From contig JAVHKY010000052.1 in NCBI GenBank assembly GCA_035079385.1, positions 10,044,001 through 10,108,000 of the forward strand: a stretch of 64,000 bases of DNA, read 5' to 3'. The notes beneath the pieces were generated by a model, which saw only the letters and a program-made list of their open reading frames with translations, did no database searches and had not been told where the DNA came from. The position numbers and the translations under genes are program-made. This DNA is from Aspidiotus rigidus. Lineage: Eukaryota; Arthropoda; Insecta; Hemiptera; Diaspididae. This document shows, piece by piece, positions 1 to 11,699 of this stretch. The stretch's first letter is position 1, and each line of letters opens with the position of its first letter.

Positions 1-1459
1 TATCAAGTTTTTATAGTCAATATTTCATGACTAATAAGTTGTTAATTATTGTGACGCGATCTGGTCGATCGCGCCACGTATAATTGTCTTACGTACGTAT
101 ACATACGAGAAAGCATCGGTATTTTTATTCATGCTCACGACGTCACTATTGTAACGAGTATTCGAATGTACGGAGACCTTTTATTACGACGTAAAATTAA
201 GAGCATAATATTCATGTACACAAGTACACACATATCTTACCCACACTTATTCTATCTGTATACTTATTCTATCCCTACTTAATGCCCACTTATATTTAAC
301 CGTATATGTAAGCTGTTTACTCTATATCTTAACCTCCACTTAGTTTATCATTACTTATCTGTACTCTCACTTAACTCCCCAATTCCCCTGTAGTAGTCTC
401 CTTCCAGTTCTTAGTCCGTACTATCCATCCATATCCCCACTTTTATTTTGCACACGTTACTCTCTATTATATTATATGCACTTATGTATAAGACTATGTA
501 CCCTTTATTTTAGTTAGCACACGACATTATTTACTCCCCTTAGATTTAAGACAATATTATTGGTTATCCCCTTTAGCTCCTAGTTTTCCCCTTCAATAGT
601 CACCTTTATAAGCCCATGTAGCCTTATGCTTAAGCTCTGTTCTATTGCAATTCTATTGCAGTTCTATCCAGTTCTTTTACTATTCCATTATATCTTCACT
701 TTTGCTTGTTTACTCTCTGTCTAATAATAAAAGCCTAATTCTATTCGCGTCGTGTTCTAATAAATCCCTTAGGATGTGGTAGGTCCAACCACACCTCATC
801 ACAATTATCTAGCGAACAATAGAATTATAGTTTATGCGCATTAAACATGTAAAACTTTTTAAAAAAGGTAGTATCACATTGTTTGCTCGATCATCTTCAT
901 TTTTGTTTATTTGATAGTCGGAGGGTGTTATGGGTGTCATTTTACATAGGTATCTACTTAGCGTTAAATTACTACAGGTGAACAGCAGTGTGTCGACTGT
1001 CATACGTAGTGACTTGAAAGTACATAAAAATACCGGTAAAAAGCTATTTTCTGAAGGTAGCCTAACAAATCAGATTGTGAAAGAATATTGCCGAAATTTG
1101 GTTGTCCTTGTGGGATAATGTAGATATGTAGATCGCAAACGAGTTGAAGTATTTTTTCACAATGTTTATGATGGACGGATAGTGAGGGTGATGAGAGTTA
1201 AAGAAAATTTTGAAATTCTAAAGGCATCATCTATGTAGATGAGATTTTACATTATTCTTTTAAAGAAAATGAATCATTTCATTCATCTTCCGCTTATTTA
1301 TCATATTTTCGTCTTAGTTCAGGTACCCACCGTTGTTCGTTCTTTTGTAAATTATCGCTCGATAAAATGAGTAAGTATGAAAATTTTTATAACTTAGGTA
1401 TTATTTCTTTCGTTTCTTCGAATATAATTCCCAGTAAAATATAAATCAGCTCGAGGTGG
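1..1459. other. No gene seen; AT-rich intergenic DNA
   Basis: I see no recognisable protein or RNA gene here. Open frames are under 70 codons and show no family motif. The stretch is plain AT-rich DNA with pyrimidine-rich runs around 240-750. Confidence 0.6.
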
Positions 1460-3110
1460 ATTTAAGTAATATGATTTGAAAGAAAGAAGCCTGTTATTTT
1501 GCATGATCTCATCTGTCAAGACTTTTGTATATATTTTTGCAGAAGTACCTGACAGAAAGAAAACGCGTACATTGCTGCATGTAATTGGGCCTGAATCAAG
1601 AATAATTTATTTCGCCTGTTTTATGTTTGAAATTGTAAAAGTAGGAACCGTTGTCTCGCATATTTACACTCATTATGGAGATGGGGTGAATGCACAAAAC
1701 GTAAAATATACAGAATAATTCAGCACAAATCGAGTAAAATGTATTTTGACAGATAGACATCCAAAATTTGAGTATTACAAAAAAAAGGGAAAGAAAAGAA
1801 AATACAAAGGGTATTTACAGTTTTACAATTTCACCTCAAGACTTTTGTGGATATCTTTAAAATGGGGTGGGAACGAAATCTAATATTTTTAGCACAATTC
1901 AGCACAAATGTAGCACAATTCATTAGGCCAGATAAAGATTCTTCATGTAATAAAGGAGGGAGGGGTACGTAAGATTGATCCCGATTGTGGAGAAGGGCTG
2001 GAAGTACGAAACGTCAAAAATTTTCAAAGCAGTAGACCAAAAGTCGAGCTCAATTCATTTAGCCGGATAATAATTCAAAACTTGTAACAAAAAAAGGAGT
2101 TCTCTACAGCTTCACAAGGTCACCTTCTAAGATCTTTGTGGATATTTTGAGTAGGGAGAAGAACAAAACATAATATTTGAAGCACAAATCGAGCACAATT
2201 CATAGAGGTCATTTCAAATTTAAAATTAGAAAAAGGAGAGGTTATCGTTTCAGCAGCGCCCAGAGACTTCTTTGAGAACCTTGAGGAGGCAGCAAGCACA
2301 AAACATATTTTTTGCAGCACATTTCAGCACAAACCGAGCACAATGCATTTTACCAAAAAAAAATTGAAAATTTCAAAAAGGGAAGCTATCGTTTCACCAG
2401 CCCCTCCAGAGACTTTTGTGTATATCTTCGGAAGGGGACAAGCACAAAATATAATTTTCGCAGCACAATTCAGCACAAATCGAGCACAATTCATTTTGCC
2501 AAAAAAGAATTCAAAATTTCAAAAAGGGGGGCTCTCCCCTAGAGACTTTTGTGTATATCTTCGGAAGGGAGTAAGCACAAAATATAATTTTTGCAGCACA
2601 ATTCAGCACAAATCGAGCACAATTCATTGTGCCAAAAAAAATTCAAAATTTCAAAAAGGGGGGGCTATCATTTCAACAGCCCCCGCATAAACTTTTTTGT
2701 ATATCTTCGGAAGGGGACAAGCACAAAATATAATTTTTGCAGCACAATTCAGCACAAATGAAGCACAATTCATTGTGCCAAAAAAAATTCAAAATTTCAG
2801 AAAGGGGGGGCTATCATTTCAACAGCCCCCGCATAAACTTTTTTGTATATCTTCGGAAGGGGACAAGCACAAAACATAATTTTTGCAGCACAATTCAGCA
2901 CAAATCGAGCACAATTCATTTTACCAAAATAAAATTCAAAACTTCAAAAAGGGGGGGCTATCGTTTCACCAGCCCCCCTCGAGACTTTTTTTTATATCTT
3001 CGGAAGGGGACAAGCACAAAACATAATTCTTGCAGCACAATTCAGCACAAATCGAGCACAATTCGATTTGCCAAAAAAACAATGAAAATTTCAAAAAGGG
3101 GGGCTGGTGA
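1460..3110 (+). repeat. Decaying ~146-bp tandem array rich in AGCACAA
   Basis: The landmark TTCGGAAGG recurs at about 2427, 2560, 2706, 2852 and 2999, giving a period of 133 then 146-147 bp. Each unit holds a cluster of AGCACAA-type heptamers, a short A-rich run, a G-run, a C-run and a 'gactttTgTgtatatctt' segment. Units from about 2340 to 3110 are very similar. Units upstream to about 1460 are recognisable but much more diverged, so the array appears older on its left. Open frames across it (for example 2343-2690 and 2737-3159) are by-products of the repetition. AGCACAA-rich DNA of the same style is found in the arms of the 32.0-35.8 kb element. Confidence 0.85.
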
Positions 3111-3184
3111 AATGGACCTACGTAGACAACATACACACAAAGACAAAGTACACACGTAAACACCCATACAAGTTGTCACGTACA

Positions 3185-3300
3185 AAAATACATCCTATTA
3201 GCAAGCAACGCCTCGTGGCCGAGCGGTGTACGGCGCTACTTGAACGTTGCCTGCATGCGCACACTCTCGCCGTAAAACGCTACCACGCCGGACGTGACTG
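3185..3300 (+). other. GC-richer patch with a tRNA box-A-like motif
   Basis: The motif TGGCCGAGCGG near 3218 matches the A box of tRNA-Leu/Ser type promoters. I do not find a convincing B box (GTTCRANNC) downstream and no cloverleaf, so this is at most a damaged SINE head. Confidence 0.2.
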
Positions 3301-3394
3301 AAAACACGCGCAGCGATGACGAAAAACCTACATTAACCGAATACCCAGATTAACCGTAACATATGCATTAAAAATAAATCACGTCGAAGTAGAG

Positions 3395-4265
3395 AGAGTG
3401 GACAACTGGGACATCTGGGCCCAGCTACTGAACCTTTTGAAGTGATGTCTTTTGATACAATAGGTGGGTTTGGTGGAAGGAGGTCAACAAAACGTTATCT
3501 ACATCTTTTAGTTGATCATTTTACTAGATACGCTTACATTCATACTTCACAACACCAAACTGCTAACGAGATTATTAAATTAATTAAATCTGTACACACT
3601 GATAATAAAATTGGAACTTTATTAACTGACCAGTATGGTAGTCTCAACTCGAAAGAATTTACTGATTTTGTAGAAAATGAAAACATACTCCATATTTACA
3701 CAGCAGTTGACAATGCCTCATCGAGCGGTCTGAATGAGAGGTTAAATGAAACCCTCGTCAATAGAATAAGGTGTAAGATTAATGAAAATCAGAGAAAGGT
3801 AGGCTGGGCCACAGTGTCTAGACAGTGTGTTACTGAGTATAATGATACAACTCATACCATTACTGAGTTCACTCCTAACTATTTAATGAACGGTGTTCTC
3901 TCTGATATTGTTCCGAGGGAATTTTTGGAGATACCAGATTTTGTGCGTGATAGAAGAAGGGCTTATGAGAATTCAATTAAATCGCATAATGAAAACAAGA
4001 AAAGATATGATAGCAAAAAGAATAATAATGTAACATTTGAGGTAGGAGACTACGTCTTTGTCGAAAATGGAAACAAATTAAATCGACATAGGCCTAAGTT
4101 GGATTCGTATTGGTCCATTTCCAATAACGAGGAAATTATCCAATACAGTTTTTGAATTAAATGTAGGCTACAAATCCAATACTAAGCGCTTCTATCACGT
4201 CAGCAAAATGATAAAATTGACTGAAGACAGCGAGTTAAGCAAGTCAGACTGCTCACTTCGTTCTT
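3395..4265 (+). pseudogene. Ty3/gypsy integrase fragment (5'-truncated pol)
   Basis: The long frame at 3442-4155 encodes a retroviral-type integrase core that would join element cDNA to host DNA. The catalytic triad is present: D in SFDTIGG, D in LLTDQYG, and E in LNERLNETL, with exactly 35 residues between the second D and E (DD35E). A GPY/F-like C-terminal region starts near VGDYVFVENGNKLNR but is broken by a frameshift around 4110-4150; the remainder (to about 4265) reads in another frame. Homology starts abruptly near 3395 inside the integrase, so gag, protease, RT and RNase H are missing. It is clearly related to the integrase pieces at 15.7-16.2 and 18.4-19.1 kb (shared SxDTIGGFGGRRSTKRYLH). 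Confidence 0.9.
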
Positions 4266-4525
4266 AACTTAACTGAAATCGTGGTTGTAGTGCAGATTAG
4301 AGCCATCCAATGGATGAAGATGGCCTCATTACAATACACGATATCGAGGGGTATAGGCTACTATCCGCCTATATTTCTCAATGTTGCAATGATCGATCAA
4401 AGTGTGGTAATCACTTAGGTATTGAGTAGCACCGAATAGAGCTACTGCTGGAATTCCAGCTAGATCGCAACATTGTTATCAGTTAGAGTTTAACTCAATG
4501 TCGAAAATGTCTTGGAATGGGGGGA

Positions 4526-4980
4526 TGTAAGTTTATCCTATACAAATAAACTTGTCGTATGTTTCGTTCCCTCTCTTTTATCCTCTCCGTTCGGCAACTC
4601 TCGCATTTTCAATAGGTTACCTTATCATCGTCTAATAAGCTAGCTGCGACTGGCGCTTAGACAATCTTTGTACAAGAAATTTGTAGGTACTTTAGTAGAT
4701 AGCTTTCGTTTAAAAAGAATTGATGTATTCTATTACGCGTTTTCGAACCTCTCGTGTAGGTCATCATTATTGATTCGTATATTTTTAATATTATTTTTCA
4801 TTTTGCACACCCGTGGAAAGAGGTTTTTTTCACGATTCTTTCGAATAAATAATAAAGCATCGTTCAACTCTTTCTTCTTGTGCGACCAAACTTATACATA
4901 TATATATAGTCCGATTTTGTTAGGCCTCTCAACATTTTTGTATATGTCACGGTACTTTTGTTAGGCCTTTTTAATACATT
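4526..4980 (+). repeat. Probable 3' LTR of the truncated gypsy element
   Basis: A purine tract (ggaatgggggga) is followed by TGTAAG at 4526. The same arrangement, ggtaggggga then TGTAAG at 19410, starts the better-supported LTR of the related element. The right edge cannot be set because there is no second LTR copy in the window. Confidence 0.5.
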
Positions 4981-5519
4981 TTAACTTTGTTTCAAACTCT
5001 TTTGAAATCTTCTCACTCCTCTTTTCAGGTGAACATTTTTTTACTTTTTTAGAAACTTTCCAACTCACTTATCTTCTCAGACTAAGCTGAAATATTCTCC
5101 ACTGGGGATGATTTTAGAAATGATTTTCAATCTTAAAAGTCCAATTTCCACTTGAATTCTACATATTTTTTTTAATCCCAAACTTTTAACGCGTAGTTCA
5201 GGGTTGAAATTCTAGCCCCCACCCCCGGGAGCAATGAACACAATGAATTACAAGCTCATGTTTTTTTCTTCCTAAAATTCATGAATTATTTATACTCATG
5301 CAAGAGTAATTATGAAAAGTGTATGATTCGAACTTCTTTTGCTCCTTATGGAAATTGATCAATTAGGATGAAAAATAAATTAAAATTCTTTTTCCATCTT
5401 CATTGGATTTTACTTTTTCTTTTCAATCAAATTTTTCATTTTCGCTGCTTCATAATATGTCTTCTGTCCACCAAAAAAATTTTCATTATGCAGAGGCAAA
5501 ATTTGTAGTTTCTCATTAA
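4981..5519. other. No gene seen
   Basis: AT-rich sequence without a recognisable open frame or repeat. It separates the gypsy remnant from the Helentron terminal hairpin. Confidence 0.5.
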
Positions 5520-5521
5520 TG

Positions 5522-5592
5522 GTTATTCAGCGGTACAGTACCTCCAAATGGAAAGTCATTTGGCGGTACACTGCATAATTACCAAGTGAACT
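5522..5592 (-). repeat. Terminal hairpin, 3' side of the Helentron
   Basis: Self-complementary segment: GTACCTCCAAAT pairs with ATTTGGCGGTAC across a short loop. It lies about 600 bp downstream of the helicase stop codon. The inverted counterpart is at 13133-13198. Helentrons are known to carry a stem-loop near the 3' end, which this resembles. Confidence 0.6.
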
Positions 5593-6192
5593 AGCCATGA
5601 CGGCGCGCCTCTCTCGTCATCACGTATTTTAAATTTTTATAGTTTAGACATTTTTTTGGAATTAAAAAATCAAATTTTTTTATTTTTTGATACTTGTGTC
5701 ATCTAATTTTCAAATATTTCTTCATATTGCCTATCACTTATTACAAAACAAAAAAAGTAAGGAATTGTCAATGAATTTTTGGCGATACAAATTTCTTATG
5801 GAAAATATGTAAATAGGAATAATTTTCAACAACTTCGGTAAATAATGTAGATATTTCTACTCTGAAAAAAAAAAAAATTGATTATTAATAATATTAATCA
5901 GAGAATTAATATGTATTTAATTCGTTTTCCAATGACGGGGATAATTATTGTTTATGTTAGCTGTGCGGGTAATATGAAGAATTATTTTTCAAACGTTTGA
6001 TCCGTCTTGTCTCCAGTTCATTATAGTTTTTCTTATTAATGATGAATTATATTTATTAGTGGTACCTAGAATTATACGAACAAATTTAAGTCAATATTTC
6101 CTTGAAGACTACATTTTTGTGTGTAGGTACTTTGGTATTATTCTTTTTCTCGTCATTGTGGAATCAACAGTACTTTCCATGAAAATTTTTCC

Positions 6193-8466
6193 CTAATCCA
6201 AAATTTCCTTGAATACAATATTTTTTGTATACGTATCATCTTCGTTATTCTCTTTCCTATTTGTGCAAGCTACTTTTAATTCTGAAAAAGATTTTCCTCT
6301 TGACAAGGCAACATATAATTGACCATGAGTGAATACGGGATTAGGTAAATATAAACCAATTTTATCTGAAGTTTGCCCTTGTGCTTTATTGATTGTCATA
6401 GCAAATGCTAATCGAATTGGAAATTGAATTCTTCTCATTATGAATGGCAATTCGGCGTTATTACAATCTAAAATAATTCGTGGAATAAACACTATATTGC
6501 CAGCTTTATTCCCAACCAAAATTTCAGCTATTAAAGTATTTTCTTGAATCGAACGAATTATAAAACGTGTACCATTACACAATCCTTCTTTCGTATTTAA
6601 ATTTCTCAACAAAATGATGAGCGCACCAACTTTTAAATGTAATTCATGAGGCGGCATACCAGTTGGTGTTATACTATTTAAAAATTCTGTTGTAACCTCT
6701 GGAAATGTATCTCCAGTTTCATTAGGGAGAACACTATCACAACTTAGATACGTCTTTTGATTTCCCTCTAAAATATTCAAAATCTTATGATTCAAAATGA
6801 ATGTATCATCATTTTTGGGGGTTAATATTGCTCTTTGCCTACATTGATACATTTCACCTACAGTTGAATATGTTCCAAATATTTCCTTCACAAGATCTTC
6901 TTTTGGTACTACACATTGTTTCGGGAGGGATACAAATTCTTCCTCACAATTTTCTTCATTTGTACATTCGTCTGTTTCTCCTCTTCCTACTTTTAGCAGC
7001 CACTCGGCAAAACCAAATGAGTCTCTAGAGACACGCATATTTACAGATAAACTGAATTTCTCCACTGATCTCCAATTTTTACAATACTTGATTGTTGATG
7101 ATACAATCTGACTTCGTGTTCCATGACGAACAACAGGTAATGTTTGCATAAAATCGCCAGAAAATAGAATGAATTTACCCCCAAAAGGTGTCGAATTACC
7201 CATTAGTTCTTGTAAAAATTTATCAACTGCATTCATCACATGACACGAACACATGCTCACTTCATCAATTATAATTATTTTGGCATTTTTTAAAAATTCT
7301 GCATAAGCTGTGTTGCATCTCAAACCACAGACTGTTGTCTCATCAACATTCAGAGGGAGTTTCAAAGCAGAATGAACTGTTCTACCTCCAATTAGCAGCG
7401 ATGCTGCGATGCCCGTGAATGCTAGAGGTACAGCAGTATCTCCTTTACTTCTGACGTAATGTAGAATTGTATTGTAAAGAAATGTTTTACCTGTACCAGC
7501 TGGAGCACTAACAAAGAATAAATTGTTGTATTTCTTTTTCTTTCTTTGGTTGGTATCTTCATTGTACAAAGTAGAGACAATATGTTCGAAAATTTTCTTT
7601 TGTTCTCTATTTAAAGATGAAATATGCCTCTCAGCTGCTTCCTTCTCATCGTTAACATTATATGAATCTTCGTATAAGGAATTTCCGCTATGTTGCATAT
7701 CATCAAGAATTTCATAGTTTGGAAGATTCAAATTGAAATCAGAATTATTTTTTCCTTGCAATAAAAATATATTATTTATGTCTCGTAGAGCTTTTTCAAC
7801 TGCCAAGGTCTCAGGATCATATCTTAGATAATCTTCTATCAAATCATTCAAATTTGCTTCCCACAAATCAGCAGGTCTGACAGGATTACAATAAAGGCAT
7901 ATTGTAGCAAATAATTGTCTTAACTGATGAGGCATTTGATAATTGGCTGCCTCTTTCAATGTATCACGCCACACAGCATCATTACTCAATAAATGCATGG
8001 CTTCTGCTGCTTCTTTATAAGTGTCATATACTATACTGTTGACAGTACGAATATCCTGAAAACTTTGGCATCCTTTTTTATGCAACAATAATAATCTTTG
8101 ATAGAAACGTTCCCCTTCCATTGCAGATACATTATAATAACGGCCTAACATCGGTTTTGTTCTCTTTTTTTTTAATGGATTCCACTTGCTATTTTTTTTA
8201 TCAAAAACATAATACTCTGGTATTTCATAATAAAAATATTTTCTAGCCTCTACATTATTTTTATTCAATTCGAACCAAGCCGTCAAATGAGTTTTTTTTT
8301 TCTGTTGTTCATCTAATACCCTCTCTTCAGAACCAGGATTAAAATATACGGATTGCATATTTTCCAAATGAACAGGTAATCGCGTAACAGAATGACTCCG
8401 ATCATGCATTTTGTATGAATAGATTCTATGAAAAGCTTCACAAGGTCCTACATAACGTGCGTTCAA
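6193..8466 (-). CDS. Helitron helicase domain (Pif1-like), intact frame
   Basis: This 757-codon frame is the helicase half of a RepHel protein, which unwinds DNA during rolling-circle transposition. Visible motifs are Walker A (SAPAGTGKTFLYN, near residue 330), Walker B/II (IIIIDEVSMCS), SGDFMQTLPVV (motif III), and C-terminal INKAQGQTSDKIGLYLP and HGQLYVALSRG (motifs V/VI of the Pif1/RecD family). The N-terminal ~60 residues (NARYVGPCEAFHRI, VTRLPVHL) belong to the Rep-helicase linker and continue the broken frames upstream, so the first ATG is probably not a true start. In the ancestral protein this would be fused to Rep. Confidence 0.93.
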   Translation of the reverse strand: MNARYVGPCEAFHRIYSYKMHDRSHSVTRLPVHLENMQSVYFNPGSEERVLDEQQKKKTHLTAWFELNKNNVEARKYFYYEIPEYYVFDKKNSKWNPLKKKRTKPMLGRYYNVSAMEGERFYQRLLLLHKKGCQSFQDIRTVNSIVYDTYKEAAEAMHLLSNDAVWRDTLKEAANYQMPHQLRQLFATICLYCNPVRPADLWEANLNDLIEDYLRYDPETLAVEKALRDINNIFLLQGKNNSDFNLNLPNYEILDDMQHSGNSLYEDSYNVNDEKEAAERHISSLNREQKKIFEHIVSTLYNEDTNQRKKKKYNNLFFVSAPAGTGKTFLYNTILHYVRSKGDTAVPLAFTGIAASLLIGGRTVHSALKLPLNVDETTVCGLRCNTAYAEFLKNAKIIIIDEVSMCSCHVMNAVDKFLQELMGNSTPFGGKFILFSGDFMQTLPVVRHGTRSQIVSSTIKYCKNWRSVEKFSLSVNMRVSRDSFGFAEWLLKVGRGETDECTNEENCEEEFVSLPKQCVVPKEDLVKEIFGTYSTVGEMYQCRQRAILTPKNDDTFILNHKILNILEGNQKTYLSCDSVLPNETGDTFPEVTTEFLNSITPTGMPPHELHLKVGALIILLRNLNTKEGLCNGTRFIIRSIQENTLIAEILVGNKAGNIVFIPRIILDCNNAELPFIMRRIQFPIRLAFAMTINKAQGQTSDKIGLYLPNPVFTHGQLYVALSRGKSFSELKVACTNRKENNEDDTYTKNIVFKEILD

Positions 8467-9836
8467 ATAGGCATCTACTTCATTATAATTTAAAACTGAT
8501 TGATTACCTATTTAAATTGAGACGAACTTGAATGCAGCTATGGCCCTTATAAATATACTTGAATAAATATTTGACAGCTCGTATGGTGAAACATATTTCA
8601 ACGTTTATGTGCGCATTGTACCTCAAACACAGATATTTATTGTGAGGAACAATATTCCTGTTATCAATTGCAAATGTTCGGCCACTTTTCATTATTGTCA
8701 TTGTTCTACCATCATTTCGTCTTCTGTAATTTGGATAACCATTTTCAGAGTAAACTGTATTTTCTCTAAAATTTTTGGGATAGCCTTTGGTACAAACTCC
8801 ATTTTCCATGCAGGAATTAAATGGATTCATTACACCGCAAGGACCATGGAACATAGATTGTTTAATTATCTCAAATAATTTAGGTTCTGTTTCAATCAGG
8901 AATTTCTGCTGAAACTATTTTATCTATATCATCAGAATTTCGTATTTTATCCTCATTCCCTAAAATAAGTAATATATGTGCATGAGGTAAACCTCTCTTC
9001 TGCCATTCAACAACATAAGTATAAGAAATAACTTCACCCAAAATTTTCTTGTTGATCAACTCCTCCAACATAGAGGACAATTTTTCATGAAACACACGAC
9101 TCACTATATCAGGACGGTCACTGGGTTTTTCATACGTTTCTATGTTATTCACAATTTCAGACCATTTTGGGTTACATGTGAATGTTATGAATAAATCAGG
9201 CCTTCCAAATTTTGAAATAAGATGCATAGCGTCCTGGTAATGTTGTGCCATATTTCTGGGACTACCTTCGAAAGAAGAAGGTAAAATATAACAGCTTTAC
9301 CAATATTAAAGTTCTCTTTTTCACATCTACCCGTTATATAATCATGAAGGCCTTTGTAATATTCAACGCGTAATGTTTTTTGATTCTGGCGTACCCAATC
9401 TAATCTGTCTGCTTCCATTTTACAATAAGCGTCTACTATACATTGTTGTGTTAGTTTCCCACTATGAATAAAAACTGAAGAATCACTTCGAACGCTAAGT
9501 AATAAGGCATAATAATGTAACAATGTAATAGCATGACCTTGAATACTTTTCATTTTGAAGAACCATCCACCTCCTCCAAATGGATATAAGATAGGATACG
9601 TCATAGGATCGGTGTGCTTAGATTTTATAGACAACTGTATACAATCTCCATTTTTACTGTGCATTCTAATATCTCTATTTCCAGGAGGGCAACCTTCTCC
9701 AGAATCTTCAAATACAGCAGCAATTTCATTTGCTGTAGGTAAATTAGATCTCCCTTTGTGAATCAAACCTTGACTGTTTTCTTGTTGGTCTTTCAATAAC
9801 CATACGGAATAATTTTTCGGTTTTTCTCCACTCTCT
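8467..9836 (-). pseudogene. Helitron Rep endonuclease region, broken by frameshifts
   Basis: Three frames cover this stretch: 9185-9796, 8892-9251 and 8504-8854. They hold in order the YPILYPFGGGGW block, GRPDLFITFTCNPKW, the HUH metal-binding motif in KRGLPHAHIL, MFHGPCG, and the tyrosine motif KYLFKYIYKGH that would attack DNA. At least four frame changes are needed to follow the homology: near 9838, 9275, 8889 and 8510. All key residues remain visible, so the damage is recent or partly due to assembly indels. Neighbours in the same orientation are the OTU frame (upstream) and the helicase (downstream). Confidence 0.88.
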
Positions 9837-11171
9837 CTACCTACATCGAATTTCTTCTTCTTTTTCTACTTCGTGTAACATTTTTATACTTTTTGAATAT
9901 TTGTTGATACTTCTCAATTCTTCATCCAGTTCAATCAGTAAATTTCTATCACATTGACTATTTTTCTCAATTCTCAGCTGATTAGCTTCAGCTGAGTCAA
10001 TGAAATAAAGTTTTGAATACATCTGTGAAGCTCCTTCACCTCCTAAATTAGAACTTAAATGATAAGTAAGTCCTTGAATTTTGAAACAGTACGGTCCACG
10101 GCCAGGAGTACTTCCAGCATTTATAGAAGCCCCAAAAGAACCGAATGCTAATGCTGAATTAAATGATCTTATGTGTTCACGAAAATTCTTACTTGCAGAT
10201 GTATTTACATTAAATAATAGAGCTTGTATACGTGGGATACCGGTAGTTGGAATAATTTCTCTTGAAGATAAAGCTTGCAAATAAGATTCATCAAAATCAG
10301 TTTCATTGTCTAACAATGGTAGAGAATTATCAATACATTTGAGACATAAGCCGTGAACATCAACCAGTTTTGTTTGAGGGTAGAGTATACCACAATTTTC
10401 ACATATAATATATCTGAACAGATATTTGCCTTCCATACAACACTTGTGAAAATATCTCCCTCCAACGGTTTCAGTTGAGAAGTATAAAGAATGACAATGA
10501 GCACAAGCATTATTCATTAGACCTAAACTATGCTCTTGTAAATTATTTTCAATGTACTTTGACCACCCAATATGTAAACATGGATTAAAACTCAAATATT
10601 CATTTGTTGCATTTTCATCAAGGAATGTATTCAATTCAACGTCATTAGAATTCAACATTATCACATCAAAATCAACTATTGTTCCCTCGACTGGATTCAA
10701 AATTTGACCGACTCCACTTTCTATCAATGGTTCGTAATGATTGTTATTCAAATAAAGTAATTTGATAGGATTATTATTTGAATTCGCATGACTTGTAACT
10801 TTCGAACGTACTTTCACGAAGGAGAAATTTGAATAGTCTCTCTCATAAATCCATATATCCTTCGAGTACAACTGACTTACGCAAAATATTTCGATATGAT
10901 CACCATAAACAGATGGGTTACTTAAATTTGATACATAATCAGCAACAGAAACCGTCTCGTTTGTAGAAGATGCGATAAATGGTGCAAAATAACCACTGTT
11001 CTCGCTAATGTGATCGCAACACTTACTTCTTAGGACTTGAGCTTGATGAATATTCTCATTGAACAGTAAATAGGATAAGGAATAAAATAAACAGCTTCCA
11101 TCCATGGGCATATGACGAGAAAAATAATTTCTATCCTCATCGAAGCAATAATACGTCTCCCCCATTCTCAA
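9837..11171 (-). CDS. Helentron N-terminal protein with OTU-like cysteine protease domain
   Basis: 444 codons. Residues ~15-155 look like an OTU (ovarian tumour) fold: MPMDGSCLFYSLSYLL has the D-G-x-C catalytic loop and YLNNNHYEPL supplies the His. OTU domains remove ubiquitin in host proteins and occur in some animal Helitrons/Helentrons. Next comes a Cys-rich block (CAHC, CENC, CLKC), then the conserved Helitron-like N-terminal segment NFREHIRSFNSALAFGSFGA. The stop at 9837 is followed by Rep homology in another frame, so this was once one long polyprotein. The ATG at 11171 is a reasonable start; an in-frame stop could not be ruled out further upstream. Confidence 0.8.
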   Translation of the reverse strand: MRMGETYYCFDEDRNYFSRHMPMDGSCLFYSLSYLLFNENIHQAQVLRSKCCDHISENSGYFAPFIASSTNETVSVADYVSNLSNPSVYGDHIEIFCVSQLYSKDIWIYERDYSNFSFVKVRSKVTSHANSNNNPIKLLYLNNNHYEPLIESGVGQILNPVEGTIVDFDVIMLNSNDVELNTFLDENATNEYLSFNPCLHIGWSKYIENNLQEHSLGLMNNACAHCHSLYFSTETVGGRYFHKCCMEGKYLFRYIICENCGILYPQTKLVDVHGLCLKCIDNSLPLLDNETDFDESYLQALSSREIIPTTGIPRIQALLFNVNTSASKNFREHIRSFNSALAFGSFGASINAGSTPGRGPYCFKIQGLTYHLSSNLGGEGASQMYSKLYFIDSAEANQLRIEKNSQCDRNLLIELDEELRSINKYSKSIKMLHEVEKEEEIRCR

Positions 11172-11220
11172 TACGTTTTACAGACAAAAAAATTAAAATA
11201 ACTATATTTCAGATCAATGT

Positions 11221-11665
11221 TTCGAGAGTCGTTTTCTCCGGATAAATAAATTGCCAGAGTGCCGTTCTCCGGATAAATAAATTTTCAAATCGGTCCTCTC
11301 CGGATATAGTGAGGTTGACAGTGAAGAACCAGATAATGTTCTCCGGATAAATAAAATTAACAACTTGGCCGTCTCCAGATATTTTTCTCCGGATAAATAA
11401 ATTGTCAGAGTGCCGTTCTCCGGATAAATGAATTTTCAAATCGGTCCTCTCCGGATATAGTGAGGTTGACAGTGAAAAACCAGATAATGTTCTCCGGATA
11501 AATAAAATTAACAACTTGGCCGTCTCCAGATATTTTTCTCCGGATAAATAAATTGTCAGAGGCCGTTCTCCGGATAAATGAATTTTCAAATCGGTCCTCT
11601 CCGGATATAGAGAGGTTGGCAGTGAAAAACCAGATAATTTTCTCCGATCATTTCTACGTCCTTCC
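11221..11665 (-). repeat. 151-bp minisatellite, three copies
   Basis: TTTTCTCCGG recurs at 11232, 11383 and 11534, a period of 151 bp. Within each unit the motif TCTCCGGATAAATAAATT recurs in variants, so the unit is itself composite. The frame at 11209-11685 (repeated LSGER/LYPER peptides) is a by-product. The array lies just upstream of the OTU frame's start, inside the inferred Helentron. Confidence 0.9.
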
Positions 11666-11699
11666 TTACCGAACAAAAACAACATAAACCTGAAAGTAA

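Noticed and set aside
1460..3110. CRISPR-like array
   Set aside because: Units of ~146 bp are repeated throughout without unique spacers, and the genome is eukaryotic.
4668..4964. 98-codon frame with hydrophobic residues
   Set aside because: AT-rich composition gives Phe/Leu/Ile runs. It lies in the presumed LTR and has no domain.
11209..11685. 158-codon minus-strand frame with LSGER/LYPER repeats
   Set aside because: It follows the 151-bp minisatellite and shows no sequence outside it.
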